NCBI GenBank assembly: GCA_020634455.1
Contig: JACKBQ010000002.1
Span: 124,001-188,000, forward strand
Source: Ardenticatenaceae bacterium
GTDB lineage: Bacteria > Chloroflexota > Anaerolineae > Promineifilales > Promineifilaceae
DNA length: 64,000 nucleotides
Direction of reading: 5' to 3'
Shown here: one piece after another, positions 34,151-42,469 of the stretch
How the letters are laid out: the number at the start of each line of letters is the position of its first letter
Position numbering within the stretch: position 1 is the first letter of the stretch
Made by a program: the position numbers and the translations under genes
The notes under the pieces: model-generated
The model's input: the letters and a program-made list of their open reading frames with translations, nothing else
Database searches by the model: none
Told to the model about the DNA's origin: nothing

Positions 34151-35950
34151 TTACGTAATTGCCTCCTCCAGCCCCGTCACCAGCAGTTGGGCAAATTGGG
34201 AGGTGGGATCGGCGGCGAGGTGGGTGCGACGGCCGTATTCCACAATACGGCCGTCCCCCAAAATCATAATCTCGTCGGCCCGCTGCACGGTGGCCAGCCG
34301 GTGGGCCACGATGATGCCGGTGCGGTTGGCCAGCAGCTTGTCAATCGCCTGCTCGATCTTCATTTCTGTCACCGGGTCCAGCCGGGACGATGCCTCATCC
34401 ATAATCACCAGCCCCGGATCGGCTAGGAAAACGCGGACGAAAGCCAGCAGTTGGGCTTCCCCGGCGCTCAGGCTGGCATCGGCTTGCAGCGGTGAATCGA
34501 GGCCGTTGGGCAGGCCATTTAGCCAGGGCATCAGACCCAGCTCGTCCAGCACCGCCAAAATTTGGGCGTCGCTGATGGTGGCGTCGAACAGGGTCAGGTT
34601 GTCGCGTACGCTGGCGTGGAACAGCTGCACCTCCTGCGTCACCAGCCCGATATGGCGGCGCAGTTCCGCCTGTTTGGCGTCGCGCAAATCAAATTGGCTA
34701 TCATCGCTGCCCAGCAAAATTGCGCCTTCGGTGGGGTCGTAAAAGCGGAAGAGCAGCTTGGTGAGGGTGGATTTGCCGCTGCCGGTGCGCCCCAGCAAGC
34801 CCAGCACGGTGCCTGGTTCGAGTTGGAAATCCAAATCTTGCAAAATCATCGTGTCCGGGTCGTCGGCGTAGAAAAAGGAGACGTGATCGAAGGTAACGGC
34901 CGTTGCCCCCTCCGGCACGTCCACGCCGGGACCATCGAGCATGGTAGGCTGTTCCGCTTGCAGGGCCATGATGCGCCGGATGCTGGCGGCCGCTTTTTGC
35001 AAATCCTCAATCTGCCGATTGATGCTCCACAGCGGCTCTTTGATGACGTCAATGTAGTAAAAAATGAGGTAGATGCCGCCAATGCTCAGGGCGCTACTGC
35101 GGAAAAGTGTGGTGCCAAAGATGTGGGCGGCGATGTAGGCCAGGGTGAAGACGCCCAGCGGCAAATTCCAGACAAAAACGTTGACCTTGATAGCGCTGCG
35201 CATCCGCTGCCAGCGCTCGCGCCCCAGGCGCAGCATTTTTTGCAGCACGTACGGCTCGCCGCCAGCGGTGCGAATTGTTTCCATGCCGGTGAGCCACTCT
35301 TCGAGGAAGCCAAACAGCGTCGCCTCGGTCTGGCGCAGCGCTTCCCAGCGGGGCACGGTGAGGGTGCGCAGGTAGTTCAACGCCAGCACGCCGAGGAGGG
35401 ATACGGCCGTAATCGACACCCCCACGCGCCAATCCACCAGCCAGAGCAGGACAATCACGCCGACGAGCAGCAGCACATTGCTGGTGAGCTGGATGAACAG
35501 CTGGGAGAAGAAGTTGGCCAACTTGTTCACGTCGCCATCGACGCGCTCGATCAGTTCGCCTGGCTTGTGTTGCTTGTGGAAGGCCATGTCCAGCCGCAGG
35601 CAGTGCAATGCTAAATCCGCGCGCAGAGCATTAGTGGCGGTCCAGGCCACGTTTTCACCCACGTAAACGGCCGTTAACGCAATCACCTGCCGCACGATGG
35701 CCACGCCCATGAACAGGGCCGCCGCACCGAGGAGATTGTTGAGACCTTGCTGGAAAGCGGCCGTTCCGTTGGCTACAGGCTCGCTGGCAGTATCAATGAA
35801 ATATTTGACGATCTGCGGATTGGCGAGCTGCAAGCCAATGCTGGCCGCCAGCAGCAGCGCCAGCCAGAGCACCGTCTTTTTTTGCGGTTTGAGGTAGTTG
35901 GCCAGCAAATCCCAGTAGGGCTTGATGGGTACGTTGAGCTTTTGTAACAT
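34151..35950 (-). CDS. ABC exporter half-transporter, catalytic subunit with degenerate signature
   Basis: 599 residues: six-helix membrane domain and ATPase domain. Walker A is GRTGSGKST (387-395) and Walker B LVIMDE with catalytic Glu519, both intact, as is the switch His (VAHRLATV). The signature motif is LSAGE instead of LSGGQ. Paired with the downstream gene, whose Walker motifs are altered but whose signature is intact, this gives one consensus and one degenerate ATP site, as in known heterodimeric exporters. Start at 35950 has GGAAGAG upstream. A strong intrinsic terminator lies only 15 nt before the start codon on the same strand, suggesting control by attenuation. Confidence 0.9.
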   Translation of the reverse strand: MLQKLNVPIKPYWDLLANYLKPQKKTVLWLALLLAASIGLQLANPQIVKYFIDTASEPVANGTAAFQQGLNNLLGAAALFMGVAIVRQVIALTAVYVGENVAWTATNALRADLALHCLRLDMAFHKQHKPGELIERVDGDVNKLANFFSQLFIQLTSNVLLLVGVIVLLWLVDWRVGVSITAVSLLGVLALNYLRTLTVPRWEALRQTEATLFGFLEEWLTGMETIRTAGGEPYVLQKMLRLGRERWQRMRSAIKVNVFVWNLPLGVFTLAYIAAHIFGTTLFRSSALSIGGIYLIFYYIDVIKEPLWSINRQIEDLQKAAASIRRIMALQAEQPTMLDGPGVDVPEGATAVTFDHVSFFYADDPDTMILQDLDFQLEPGTVLGLLGRTGSGKSTLTKLLFRFYDPTEGAILLGSDDSQFDLRDAKQAELRRHIGLVTQEVQLFHASVRDNLTLFDATISDAQILAVLDELGLMPWLNGLPNGLDSPLQADASLSAGEAQLLAFVRVFLADPGLVIMDEASSRLDPVTEMKIEQAIDKLLANRTGIIVAHRLATVQRADEIMILGDGRIVEYGRRTHLAADPTSQFAQLLVTGLEEAIT

Positions 35951-35965
35951 GGGTTCTCTTCCGAC

Positions 35966-35995
35966 AAAAAAAGCCCCGCACGGGTGATGCGGGGC
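35966..35995 (-). terminator. Intrinsic terminator in the leader of the ABC exporter operon
   Basis: Read on the minus strand: GCCCCGCA, 7-nt loop, TGCGGGGC, then seven T, ending 15 nt before the ATG at 35950. No minus-strand gene lies upstream (the next gene, at 36246, is on the plus strand), so this terminator must be passed by the operon's own transcript. That makes it a candidate attenuator. Confidence 0.75.
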
Positions 35996-36081
35996 AAACT
36001 ATTGGGGCGATTTTACATGGAGGGGAAACGGCCGTCAAAATATGCACCGCCGGAGGCTGAAGCCACCCGGCTAGTTATGGA

Positions 36082-36147
36082 AGCCCCATGGGGCTCAAAA
36101 ACAGGCCCGGAGGGTCTTTCCTATCTAGTGGAGGCGTTTACGCCTCC
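36082..36147. other. Two further hairpins in the 295-nt divergent region
   Basis: AGCCCCATGGGGCT (36082-36095) is a perfect 14-bp palindrome. GGAGGCGT/ACGCCTCC (36130-36147) has 8-bp arms and a 2-nt loop. Both would be in the leader RNA of the minus-strand ABC operon if its promoter lies near 36200, upstream of the terminator hairpin. Confidence 0.5.
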
Positions 36148-36204
36148 GCGAACTTGATGATTTTTTGCCCCACGTCCGGTAAACTCGGAGAAAATGTACA
36201 CGTA

Positions 36205-36226
36205 GGCCAATTTTTGAAAATTGACC
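36205..36226. promoter_or_regulatory. Operator-like inverted repeat upstream of aldo/keto reductase
   Basis: CAATTTT and AAAATTG form perfect 7-bp arms around tg, extended by GG and CC one base further out. It ends about 20 nt before the start codon at 36246 and could be an operator for that gene or for the divergent ABC operon. Confidence 0.45.
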
Positions 36227-36245
36227 AACAGATTAGGAGCGAAAA

Positions 36246-37244
36246 ATGGAATATCGTAGATTAGGAAAGTCTGGCCTGAAGGTCAGTGCATTGTCTTTTG
36301 GGTCCTGGGTGACGTTTAGCAACCAGGCCGACGTGGATTTGGCCGCCGACATGATGAAAGTGGCCTACGACGCGGGCGTCAACTTCTTCGACAACGCCGA
36401 AATTTACGCGCACGGCAAGTCGGAAGAGATCATGGGCGCGGCGCTCAAGAAGATGGGCTGGCGGCGGGACAGCTACATCGTTTCTAGCAAGGTGATGTGG
36501 GGCGCAATCCCGAATCCGGCCCCGACGCAGTATGGCCTGAGCCGCAAGCACATCATCGAGGCGTGCCATCAGGCGATGGAGCGGTTGCAGGTAGATTATC
36601 TGGACCTCTATTTCTGCCACCGGCCGGACCCCGAAGTGCCGATGGAAGAGGTGGTGCGCAGCATGAACACGCTCATCGAGCAGGGCAAGGTGTTTTACTG
36701 GGGTACGTCGGAATGGTCGGCGCAGCAGCTGATGGAGGCGCACAGCGTGGCGCGGCAGTACAACCTGATCCCGCCGACGATGGAGCAGCCGCAGTATCAC
36801 ATGTTCCATCGCTACCGGTTTGAAGTGGAATACGGCCGTCTCTACGACACCATTGGTCTGGGCACCACCATCTGGTCGCCGCTGGCTTCTGGGCTGCTCA
36901 CCGGCAAGTACAACAACGGTATCCCCGACGACACCCGCGTGAATTTGCCCGGCTACGAATGGCTCAAAGCGATGTTTGAGAGCGAAGAAGGGCAAAAGCG
37001 GCTGCAATCCGTCCGCGAGCTGGTGCCGATTGCCGAAGAGCTGGGCACGACGATGCCCCGCCTGGCGATTGCTTGGTGCTTGAAGAACCCGAACGTCAGC
37101 ACTGTCATCACCGGCGCGTCCAAAGTGGCGCAGGTGGAAGAAAACATGAAGGCGCTGGACGTGGTACCCCAGCTCACCGACGACGTGATGGCCAAAATCG
37201 AAGCGGTTTTGGATAACAAGCCGGAACCGATGGACTTTCAATAA
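36246..37244 (+). CDS. Aldo/keto reductase (AKR6/potassium-channel beta-subunit-like)
   Basis: 332 residues; start after AGGAG. A TIM-barrel NADPH-dependent reductase with the full catalytic tetrad: Asp49 and Tyr54 (FFDNAEIYAHGKSE), Lys82 (VSSKVMWG) and His125 (YFCHRPDPEVP). The N terminus MEYRRLGKSGLKVSALSFGS and the YWGTSEWSAQQL segment point to the Kv-beta-like AKR6 group. Expected activity: reduction of aldehydes or ketones with NADPH in the cytoplasm. It is divergent from the ABC exporter operon and convergent with the penicillin-binding protein gene, separated from the latter by a hairpin repeat. Confidence 0.9.
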   Translation: MEYRRLGKSGLKVSALSFGSWVTFSNQADVDLAADMMKVAYDAGVNFFDNAEIYAHGKSEEIMGAALKKMGWRRDSYIVSSKVMWGAIPNPAPTQYGLSRKHIIEACHQAMERLQVDYLDLYFCHRPDPEVPMEEVVRSMNTLIEQGKVFYWGTSEWSAQQLMEAHSVARQYNLIPPTMEQPQYHMFHRYRFEVEYGRLYDTIGLGTTIWSPLASGLLTGKYNNGIPDDTRVNLPGYEWLKAMFESEEGQKRLQSVRELVPIAEELGTTMPRLAIAWCLKNPNVSTVITGASKVAQVEENMKALDVVPQLTDDVMAKIEAVLDNKPEPMDFQ

Positions 37245-37256
37245 AACAGGAGACTA

Positions 37257-37308
37257 GAGATTGGAGACTGGAGAGTAAATCAATCTCTAATCTCCAGTCT
37301 CCAATCTC
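37257..37308. terminator. GAGATTGGAGA-family hairpin between convergent genes
   Basis: Arms 37257-37274 and 37291-37308 are perfect 18-bp inverted repeats built of gagattggagactgg words, with a 16-nt loop. They fill the 67-nt gap between two convergent stop codons, so this copy of the repeat family could serve as a bidirectional terminator. Confidence 0.65.
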
Positions 37309-37311
37309 CAT

Positions 37312-39498
37312 TTACGACCCCCACGGGAAGGGCGTCACGGGGGTGATGTCGTAATACAGCTCGACTAACCGACGGAACAGCGGGGCAGAAACGGCCGAAC
37401 CTTCCCCCCCATGCTCCAAAATCACCGCGATGGCAATTTCTGGCTGGTTGGCAGGTGCATAGCCAATGAACCAGGCGTGTGAGTTGTTGGGCGGGGCTTC
37501 GGCCGTGCCCGTTTTGCCCGCCACCTGAAGCGGTAGCCCCACAAACTGGTGCGTGGCCGTGCCGTTGCCATCGTTAGCCACCTTCCACAAACTTTCTTGC
37601 AGAATCGCCAGGTTTTCTGGCGAAAGCGGTAGCTCACCGTTGGCCTGAACCGGGTATGGTTCCTCCGGTGCGCCCGCACCTGCACCGATGCGATCTACCA
37701 GCGTGGGGCGGTATAACGTGCCGCCGTTGGCAATGGCGGCCATGATGTTGGCCATTTGCAGCGGCGTCACCTGCACATCCCCCTGGCCGATGCCCATGTT
37801 TACGGCATCGCCGCGCACCCAGCCTTCACCGCGTACTTCCAGCTTCCATTGCGGGCTAGGCACCGTGCCGGATGCCTCTACCACGCCCACTGCGCCAGTC
37901 GGTTGCCCCAGACCAAATTGCAGCGCAGTGTCTGGGAAAAAGTTGGGGTCTACGGCGTCCATTTCAAAGGCGGCATCGTAAAAGCAGGAGTTGCAAGAGA
38001 CCACCAGCGCTTGTTTGAGGGTGATACGGCCGTGTCCACCCTCGCGCCAATCTACCTTGATAAATTCATTCCCCAGCCGGCTCCAGGTGCCAATGCTGTT
38101 GTAAAACGTATCTGGTGTGTACAGGCCACTGTTGATTGCCGCCGTGTAGGTGACAATTTTGAAGGTGGAGCCAGCCGGGTACACGCCCTGCGCTGGTCGG
38201 TTCAGCAACGGCCGATTTGGATCATTAAACGCTGCCCCCAACGCTACGGCCGAATCCTGAGCAAACGGATCAAAAATGCGTGGGTCGTAGCTGGGGTAGC
38301 TGGCCATCGCCAAAATTTTTCCCGTGTTCACCTCTAAAACTACCGCTGCACCAGCCTGCAACCCTAACGATTGGGTCGCTTCAGCCAGCGCCTGTTCCAC
38401 GGCGATCTGGTAATCCAAATCCAGCGTGGTGAAGATGCTGCGGGCTTGCTTTGGTTCCTGCTCCTGCACGGTGGTGATGTACTCCCCGCTTGGCCCCACA
38501 ACCGTCAGCGTGCCGCCTCGTTCGCCGTTAAGATAATCTTCCCCCCAGCTTTCCAGCCCGGCCAGCCCAACGATTTCATCTCCAGCAAAGCCTTCGGCTT
38601 GGTACTCGGCCAATTGCTCGGCGGGGATGTAGCCAGTGTAGCCGATGAGGTGGGGCGCGGCTCCTGTGTCGGAGAAGAGGCGGGCCAGGCGCGGTTTTGG
38701 CTCGGCCAGCCCCTTGCCGATGAATGGCTGAATTGTGGAGCCGTACTGCTGCATGGTCGCCTCGGTCACATCGCCGATGGGCCAGTACCAATCGGGCAGG
38801 GCAGGGGCGTAAATTTCCTTGATTTCGTCTGGGGTTTGGTTGAGCATCGGGCTGAGGGCAGCCAGCATGGCGGGTTCGTCTTCAATTTGGCCGGGGATGA
38901 CGCCCAGGGTGAGAATGGTGCCCTGGTAGGCCAGCGCCTTGCCGTTCGTGTCGTAGATGTTGGCGCGAGCGGGGATGCGCTGCTGCATGACGAGCGTGTT
39001 GCCGCCAGCCAATTCGGGCAAGATTAGCCCCTCGTCCCAGATGATGCCCCAACGGCCGTTTTCAAATGCCAGCCGCACCGTGTATTCCCGAATGATGGTG
39101 CCGACAGCGGCCGTTTGCCACGTCACACGCATCTGCATTTGAGCCGTGTTGCCATCTTGCAACGTGCCCAACGCTTGAGTGGTGATGTTTGTCACGGTTG
39201 CCGTGTTCATCGCTTCTTCGTAACGACTAACAAACGAGATGCTGTCTACCAGCGCCTGGCTGCTAGGGGTGAGCAGGCTGTACATCCCCAAAAAATCATT
39301 GAGCTCCCAGGCGCGGTAAAAGGCCAGACCAATGCCATTGGCGTCTTCGCTGGTAGGGATTTCGGTGGGGCGAGGGGTGTTGGTGGGCAGCGGGGTTAGC
39401 GTCACCAGCTCGCTGGAATCCTGGATGGCCGGTAAACCTTCGGACCCGCAGGCCACCAGCAAAGCAAAAAAGAGCAGTAGGAACAAATACTTTTTCAT
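37312..39498 (-). CDS. MecA-like penicillin-binding transpeptidase lipoprotein
   Basis: 728 residues. Lipoprotein signal with lipobox LVAC (Cys17), a threonine/proline-rich stretch, an NTF2-like MecA N domain (~52-165), a PBP dimerisation domain (~170-340) and a transpeptidase domain with Ser444-Thr-Phe-Lys447, Ser501-Cys-Asn503 and Lys662-Thr-Gly664. All three active-site motifs are intact, so it should cross-link peptidoglycan outside the membrane. The MecA-type N domain is the mark of class B3 PBPs, which can have low beta-lactam affinity; whether this one does cannot be read from sequence. No ribosome binding site precedes the ATG, but a TATAAT lies 12 nt upstream, so the mRNA is probably almost leaderless. 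Confidence 0.9.
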   Translation of the reverse strand: MKKYLFLLLFFALLVACGSEGLPAIQDSSELVTLTPLPTNTPRPTEIPTSEDANGIGLAFYRAWELNDFLGMYSLLTPSSQALVDSISFVSRYEEAMNTATVTNITTQALGTLQDGNTAQMQMRVTWQTAAVGTIIREYTVRLAFENGRWGIIWDEGLILPELAGGNTLVMQQRIPARANIYDTNGKALAYQGTILTLGVIPGQIEDEPAMLAALSPMLNQTPDEIKEIYAPALPDWYWPIGDVTEATMQQYGSTIQPFIGKGLAEPKPRLARLFSDTGAAPHLIGYTGYIPAEQLAEYQAEGFAGDEIVGLAGLESWGEDYLNGERGGTLTVVGPSGEYITTVQEQEPKQARSIFTTLDLDYQIAVEQALAEATQSLGLQAGAAVVLEVNTGKILAMASYPSYDPRIFDPFAQDSAVALGAAFNDPNRPLLNRPAQGVYPAGSTFKIVTYTAAINSGLYTPDTFYNSIGTWSRLGNEFIKVDWREGGHGRITLKQALVVSCNSCFYDAAFEMDAVDPNFFPDTALQFGLGQPTGAVGVVEASGTVPSPQWKLEVRGEGWVRGDAVNMGIGQGDVQVTPLQMANIMAAIANGGTLYRPTLVDRIGAGAGAPEEPYPVQANGELPLSPENLAILQESLWKVANDGNGTATHQFVGLPLQVAGKTGTAEAPPNNSHAWFIGYAPANQPEIAIAVILEHGGEGSAVSAPLFRRLVELYYDITPVTPFPWGS

Positions 39499-39510
39499 AA
39501 GTAGGCGTGA

Positions 39511-39516
39511 ATTATA
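39511..39516 (-). promoter_or_regulatory. -10 box TATAAT for the penicillin-binding protein gene
   Basis: Minus-strand TATAAT ends 12 nt before the ATG at 39498, leaving room for a leader of only about five bases and no Shine-Dalgarno. No consensus -35 box is seen. Confidence 0.55.
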
Positions 39517-39664
39517 ACGGTTTCAGCGCCAGACAGAAATCATTGCACGAAATTGACGGTTCTTTTAATTGTTTCATCAGCTTTAAGATTTTCATAAGGA
39601 TTTGTGCAAATTAATTACACACACATGCGGTATGCTTGGTGACAACAATACCCGGAGTGTGATT

Positions 39665-41773
39665 ATGAAAATTCGGCCGTTTCCCACCATTATCCTGCTG
39701 CTTATTTGCCTAACTGCTTGCGACACGCCGCCAGAAAATTTGCCAACGGCAACGGCCGTTTCCACCCCTACATCCACCGAACATCCTAGCATGGTGGGCG
39801 ACGCACCCAACAGCCCCTCACCTGTCCCCGCGCCCGCCGCCACCGACGGCCCGCCGTCATCCGCCATTGAGCCCACGCCCAACAGACGGCCGTATGCCGG
39901 CACCGTACCCGCACCCGATTTTCCACCTGGATTGGATTGGTTGAATGTGGAACGGCCGCTCTCCCTGGCCGATCTGCGCGGTAAAATTGTGCTGCTGGAC
40001 TTTTGGACCTACGGTTGCATCAACTGCATTCACGTCATCCCGGAACTCAAGCGGCTGGAAGAAAAATTTGCCGACGAGCTGGTGGTCATTGGCGTGCATT
40101 CCGCCAAATTTGCCAACGAAGGCGAGACCGACAACATTCGCCAGATCATTTTGCGTTACGAGCTGGAACATCCCGTCATTAACGACAATAACTTTGCGGT
40201 GTGGCAGACCTACGGAGCCAACGCCTGGCCCACCTTCGTCCTTATAGACCCGGATGGCAACGTGCTGGGTTACCACGCCGGTGAAGACATTTACGACCTG
40301 TTCAACCAGGTGATCATTGGCATGATTGCGGAGTTTGATGCCCGCGACCTGATAGATCGCACCCCGCTGACCCTGAAACTGGAGCGGGAAAATCTGGCCA
40401 ATTCGCCGTTGCTGTTCCCTGGCAAGGTGCTGGCTGATACCGAAAACAACCGCCTTTTCATTGCCGATTCCAACCACAACCGCATCGTCGTTACCGATTT
40501 GGCTGGGGTGGTGCAGGACGTTATTGGCAACGGCCGTTCCGGTCTGCAAGATGGCAATTACGAAACCGCCCAATTCTTCCGCCCCCAGGGGCTGACGCTG
40601 GCAGATGGCAATACGCTTTACGTGGCGGATACGGAAAACCACGCGATTCGTAAAATAGATTTGGTGGCGAAAACCGTGGAAACTGTGGCCGGAAACGGCC
40701 GTCACGGCAGCTTTGAAGCGGTCGAAGGCGTGGGGACTGGCGTGGCGCTTAACTCGCCGTGGGATGTGCTCTACCTGGACGGCATCGTTTATATCGCCAT
40801 GGCCGGGCAGCACCAGCTTTGGCAGTATGATCCGGCCAGCCGGATTGTGCAGGTTTTTGCCGGGTCTGGCCGCGAAGAGCTGGTAGATGGTTCTTTGCGC
40901 GGCGGTGGCTTCAACCAGCCCAGCGGCCTGGCCACAGATGGCCAACGGCTCTACGTCGCCGACAGCGAAGCCAGCGCCATCCGCACCGCCAGCCTGGGTG
41001 CAAATGGCGAGTTGCAAACCATCGTGGGCACGGGTCTGTTTAACTTTGGCGATGTGGACGGCAGCGGCGACGCGGTGCGTTTGCAACATCCGCTGGGCGT
41101 GGTTTTTGCCGATGGCTTGCTGTACGTGGCCGACACCTACAACAACAAAATCAAGCTGATTGACCCAGCCAGCCAAACATCCACCACTTTTTTGGGCAGT
41201 GGTGAAGATGGCTGGCGCGACGGTGACAAGCCACTGTTTGATGAACCGGGAGGCTTGAGTGTGGGAAACGGCCGTCTCTACATCGCCGACACCAACAACC
41301 ATGTAATTCGCGTAGCCAATCTGGAAAATGGCAGTGTCAGCACCCTGGTGCTGGCCGATCCGCAAGGCTTGCTGACGCGAGTTGTCGGCGAGGTGTACAC
41401 GGGCAAAACCATCACCTTGGACCCGCAAACGGTAGCGGCTGGGGAAGGCACCTTGCGCTTGCAAATCAATTTGCCCGACGGCTACAAATTCAACGACATT
41501 GCCCCATTCCTGGCTGAATTTTCGGTGACAGGCGACCTAACCCTCGCTGAAGATGCAAGCACAGTACAGCAAGTGGCTCCCAGCTTCCCGCTGGAAATTC
41601 CGCTAACGCTGGGCGCGGGCGAACTGCAAGCCGATCTGGTCATCTACTACTGCCAGGCGGGGGCGGAGAGCTTGTGCTTGCTGGAGCAGGTGCGCCTGGT
41701 GCTGCCACTGGCGGTTGGCGGCGACATGTCCACTGCTGACCTGGCTTATACCATCCCCTTGCCAAAATGGTGA
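39665..41773 (+). CDS. NHLRC2-like thioredoxin/NHL-repeat lipoprotein
   Basis: 702 residues; start at 39665 has CGGAGTGTG upstream and gives a lipoprotein signal (ICLTAC, Cys19). A Thr/Pro-rich linker is followed by a thioredoxin-like domain with Cys118-Ile-Asn-Cys121 (YGCINCIHVIPELKRLEEKF) and a cis-Pro region AWPTFVLIDPDG, then an NHL beta-propeller of about five blades (IADSNHNRIV, VADTENHAIRKI, VADTYNNKIKLI, IADTNNHVIRV), then a beta-rich C-terminal domain. This order matches NHLRC2-type proteins. It probably acts outside the membrane in thiol-disulfide chemistry or as a scaffold; the partner is unknown. Divergent from the PBP gene across 166 nt. Confidence 0.85.
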   Translation: MKIRPFPTIILLLICLTACDTPPENLPTATAVSTPTSTEHPSMVGDAPNSPSPVPAPAATDGPPSSAIEPTPNRRPYAGTVPAPDFPPGLDWLNVERPLSLADLRGKIVLLDFWTYGCINCIHVIPELKRLEEKFADELVVIGVHSAKFANEGETDNIRQIILRYELEHPVINDNNFAVWQTYGANAWPTFVLIDPDGNVLGYHAGEDIYDLFNQVIIGMIAEFDARDLIDRTPLTLKLERENLANSPLLFPGKVLADTENNRLFIADSNHNRIVVTDLAGVVQDVIGNGRSGLQDGNYETAQFFRPQGLTLADGNTLYVADTENHAIRKIDLVAKTVETVAGNGRHGSFEAVEGVGTGVALNSPWDVLYLDGIVYIAMAGQHQLWQYDPASRIVQVFAGSGREELVDGSLRGGGFNQPSGLATDGQRLYVADSEASAIRTASLGANGELQTIVGTGLFNFGDVDGSGDAVRLQHPLGVVFADGLLYVADTYNNKIKLIDPASQTSTTFLGSGEDGWRDGDKPLFDEPGGLSVGNGRLYIADTNNHVIRVANLENGSVSTLVLADPQGLLTRVVGEVYTGKTITLDPQTVAAGEGTLRLQINLPDGYKFNDIAPFLAEFSVTGDLTLAEDASTVQQVAPSFPLEIPLTLGAGELQADLVIYYCQAGAESLCLLEQVRLVLPLAVGGDMSTADLAYTIPLPKW

Positions 41774-41894
41774 TAAAAATCATATCGGTTTGATGCAGGA
41801 TTTTACTAGAGCGCAGGAGGATTTTTTGAGTATGCTGAAAGCGTAAGTTGACCATTTTGTGAGCGCAAGTCGTTTGGCTTGCAGGAGGCGAATG

Positions 41895-42290
41895 ATGAAG
41901 GTCAGGTACGTTTTAATTTTTGATATTCTGGTTTTGCTGGTGGTAGCGATTGGCTGTCTGTTTAACATGACCTGGGTGCACAATATGCTGGCGATTCCGC
42001 CGATGCCGGACAATGTTTTTTTGACTCAGCTGTTGGGTGCGGCCGTTTTTGGTCTGGCATTGCAAAACTGGCTGGTGCGCAAGGTAGATGACTTGGAGAA
42101 GCTGCGCGTCATTTTGGTGGCCAATTTTGTGGGGCATGGGGCGGCTTTTGTTGTTTTCCTGGCCAGCCGTTTAAATGGGGCAGGGGATATGACGATGTGG
42201 CTGGCAATTGTTTACACGCTGCTGGCAACGTTAGTGTACGGTTACTTTTTGGACCGGCCCCGTTTACAGGCGCAATCGAAACACGCTTAA
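41895..42290 (+). CDS. Small four-helix membrane protein
   Basis: 131 residues from the second of two adjacent ATGs; AGGAGG at 41883-41888 is 6 nt from 41895 and only 3 nt from 41892, so the second is preferred. Four hydrophobic segments (VLIFDILVLLVVAIGCLF, LLGAAVFGLALQNWL, ILVANFVGHGAAFVVFL, WLAIVYTLLATLVYGYFL) and a basic tail. No family recognised. Its stop codon directly abuts a dispersed repeat. Confidence 0.7.
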   Translation: MKVRYVLIFDILVLLVVAIGCLFNMTWVHNMLAIPPMPDNVFLTQLLGAAVFGLALQNWLVRKVDDLEKLRVILVANFVGHGAAFVVFLASRLNGAGDMTMWLAIVYTLLATLVYGYFLDRPRLQAQSKHA

Positions 42291-42387
42291 GTACCTGTCC
42301 GAATATTTGCCACAGAGTTCACAGAGAACTTAGAGGCGTTGGTTCATTTCTCAGGCTCCTCTTTTTTCTCTGTGGCTTTTTCGGATA
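42290..42387 (-). repeat. ~97-bp dispersed repeat with imperfect inverted ends (copy 2)
   Basis: Inverted copy of the element at 20827-20923: 38 identical bases at one end (42290-42327), a near-identical 20-nt other end (42368-42387) and a diverged middle. It begins at the stop codon of the small membrane protein gene. The remainder of the gap up to 42470 holds one ACGGCCGT copy. Confidence 0.8.
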
Positions 42388-42469
42388 GATGCTAGTGAAA
42401 CGGCCGTTTCCCACAACTAAAACGACGGCCGGTCAATGGGCGAACAGTGGCTCGTCCCCTGTGTTGTAG

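Noticed and set aside
33022..35614. Long plus-strand ORFs (348 and 350 codons) across the ABC exporter genes
   Set aside because: They are antisense to two well-defined minus-strand ABC genes, have Gln/His/Ala-rich composition typical of antisense frames, and no domain.
36261..37241. 326-codon minus-strand ORF
   Set aside because: Exact antisense shadow of the aldo/keto reductase gene; composition is not protein-like.
37312..39498. MecA-like PBP as a methicillin-resistance gene
   Set aside because: The domain layout is shared by many housekeeping class B PBPs; low beta-lactam affinity cannot be inferred from the sequence.
39857..41464. 535-codon minus-strand ORF
   Set aside because: Antisense to the Trx/NHL lipoprotein gene, whose catalytic and repeat motifs are clear; the antisense frame has no recognisable features.
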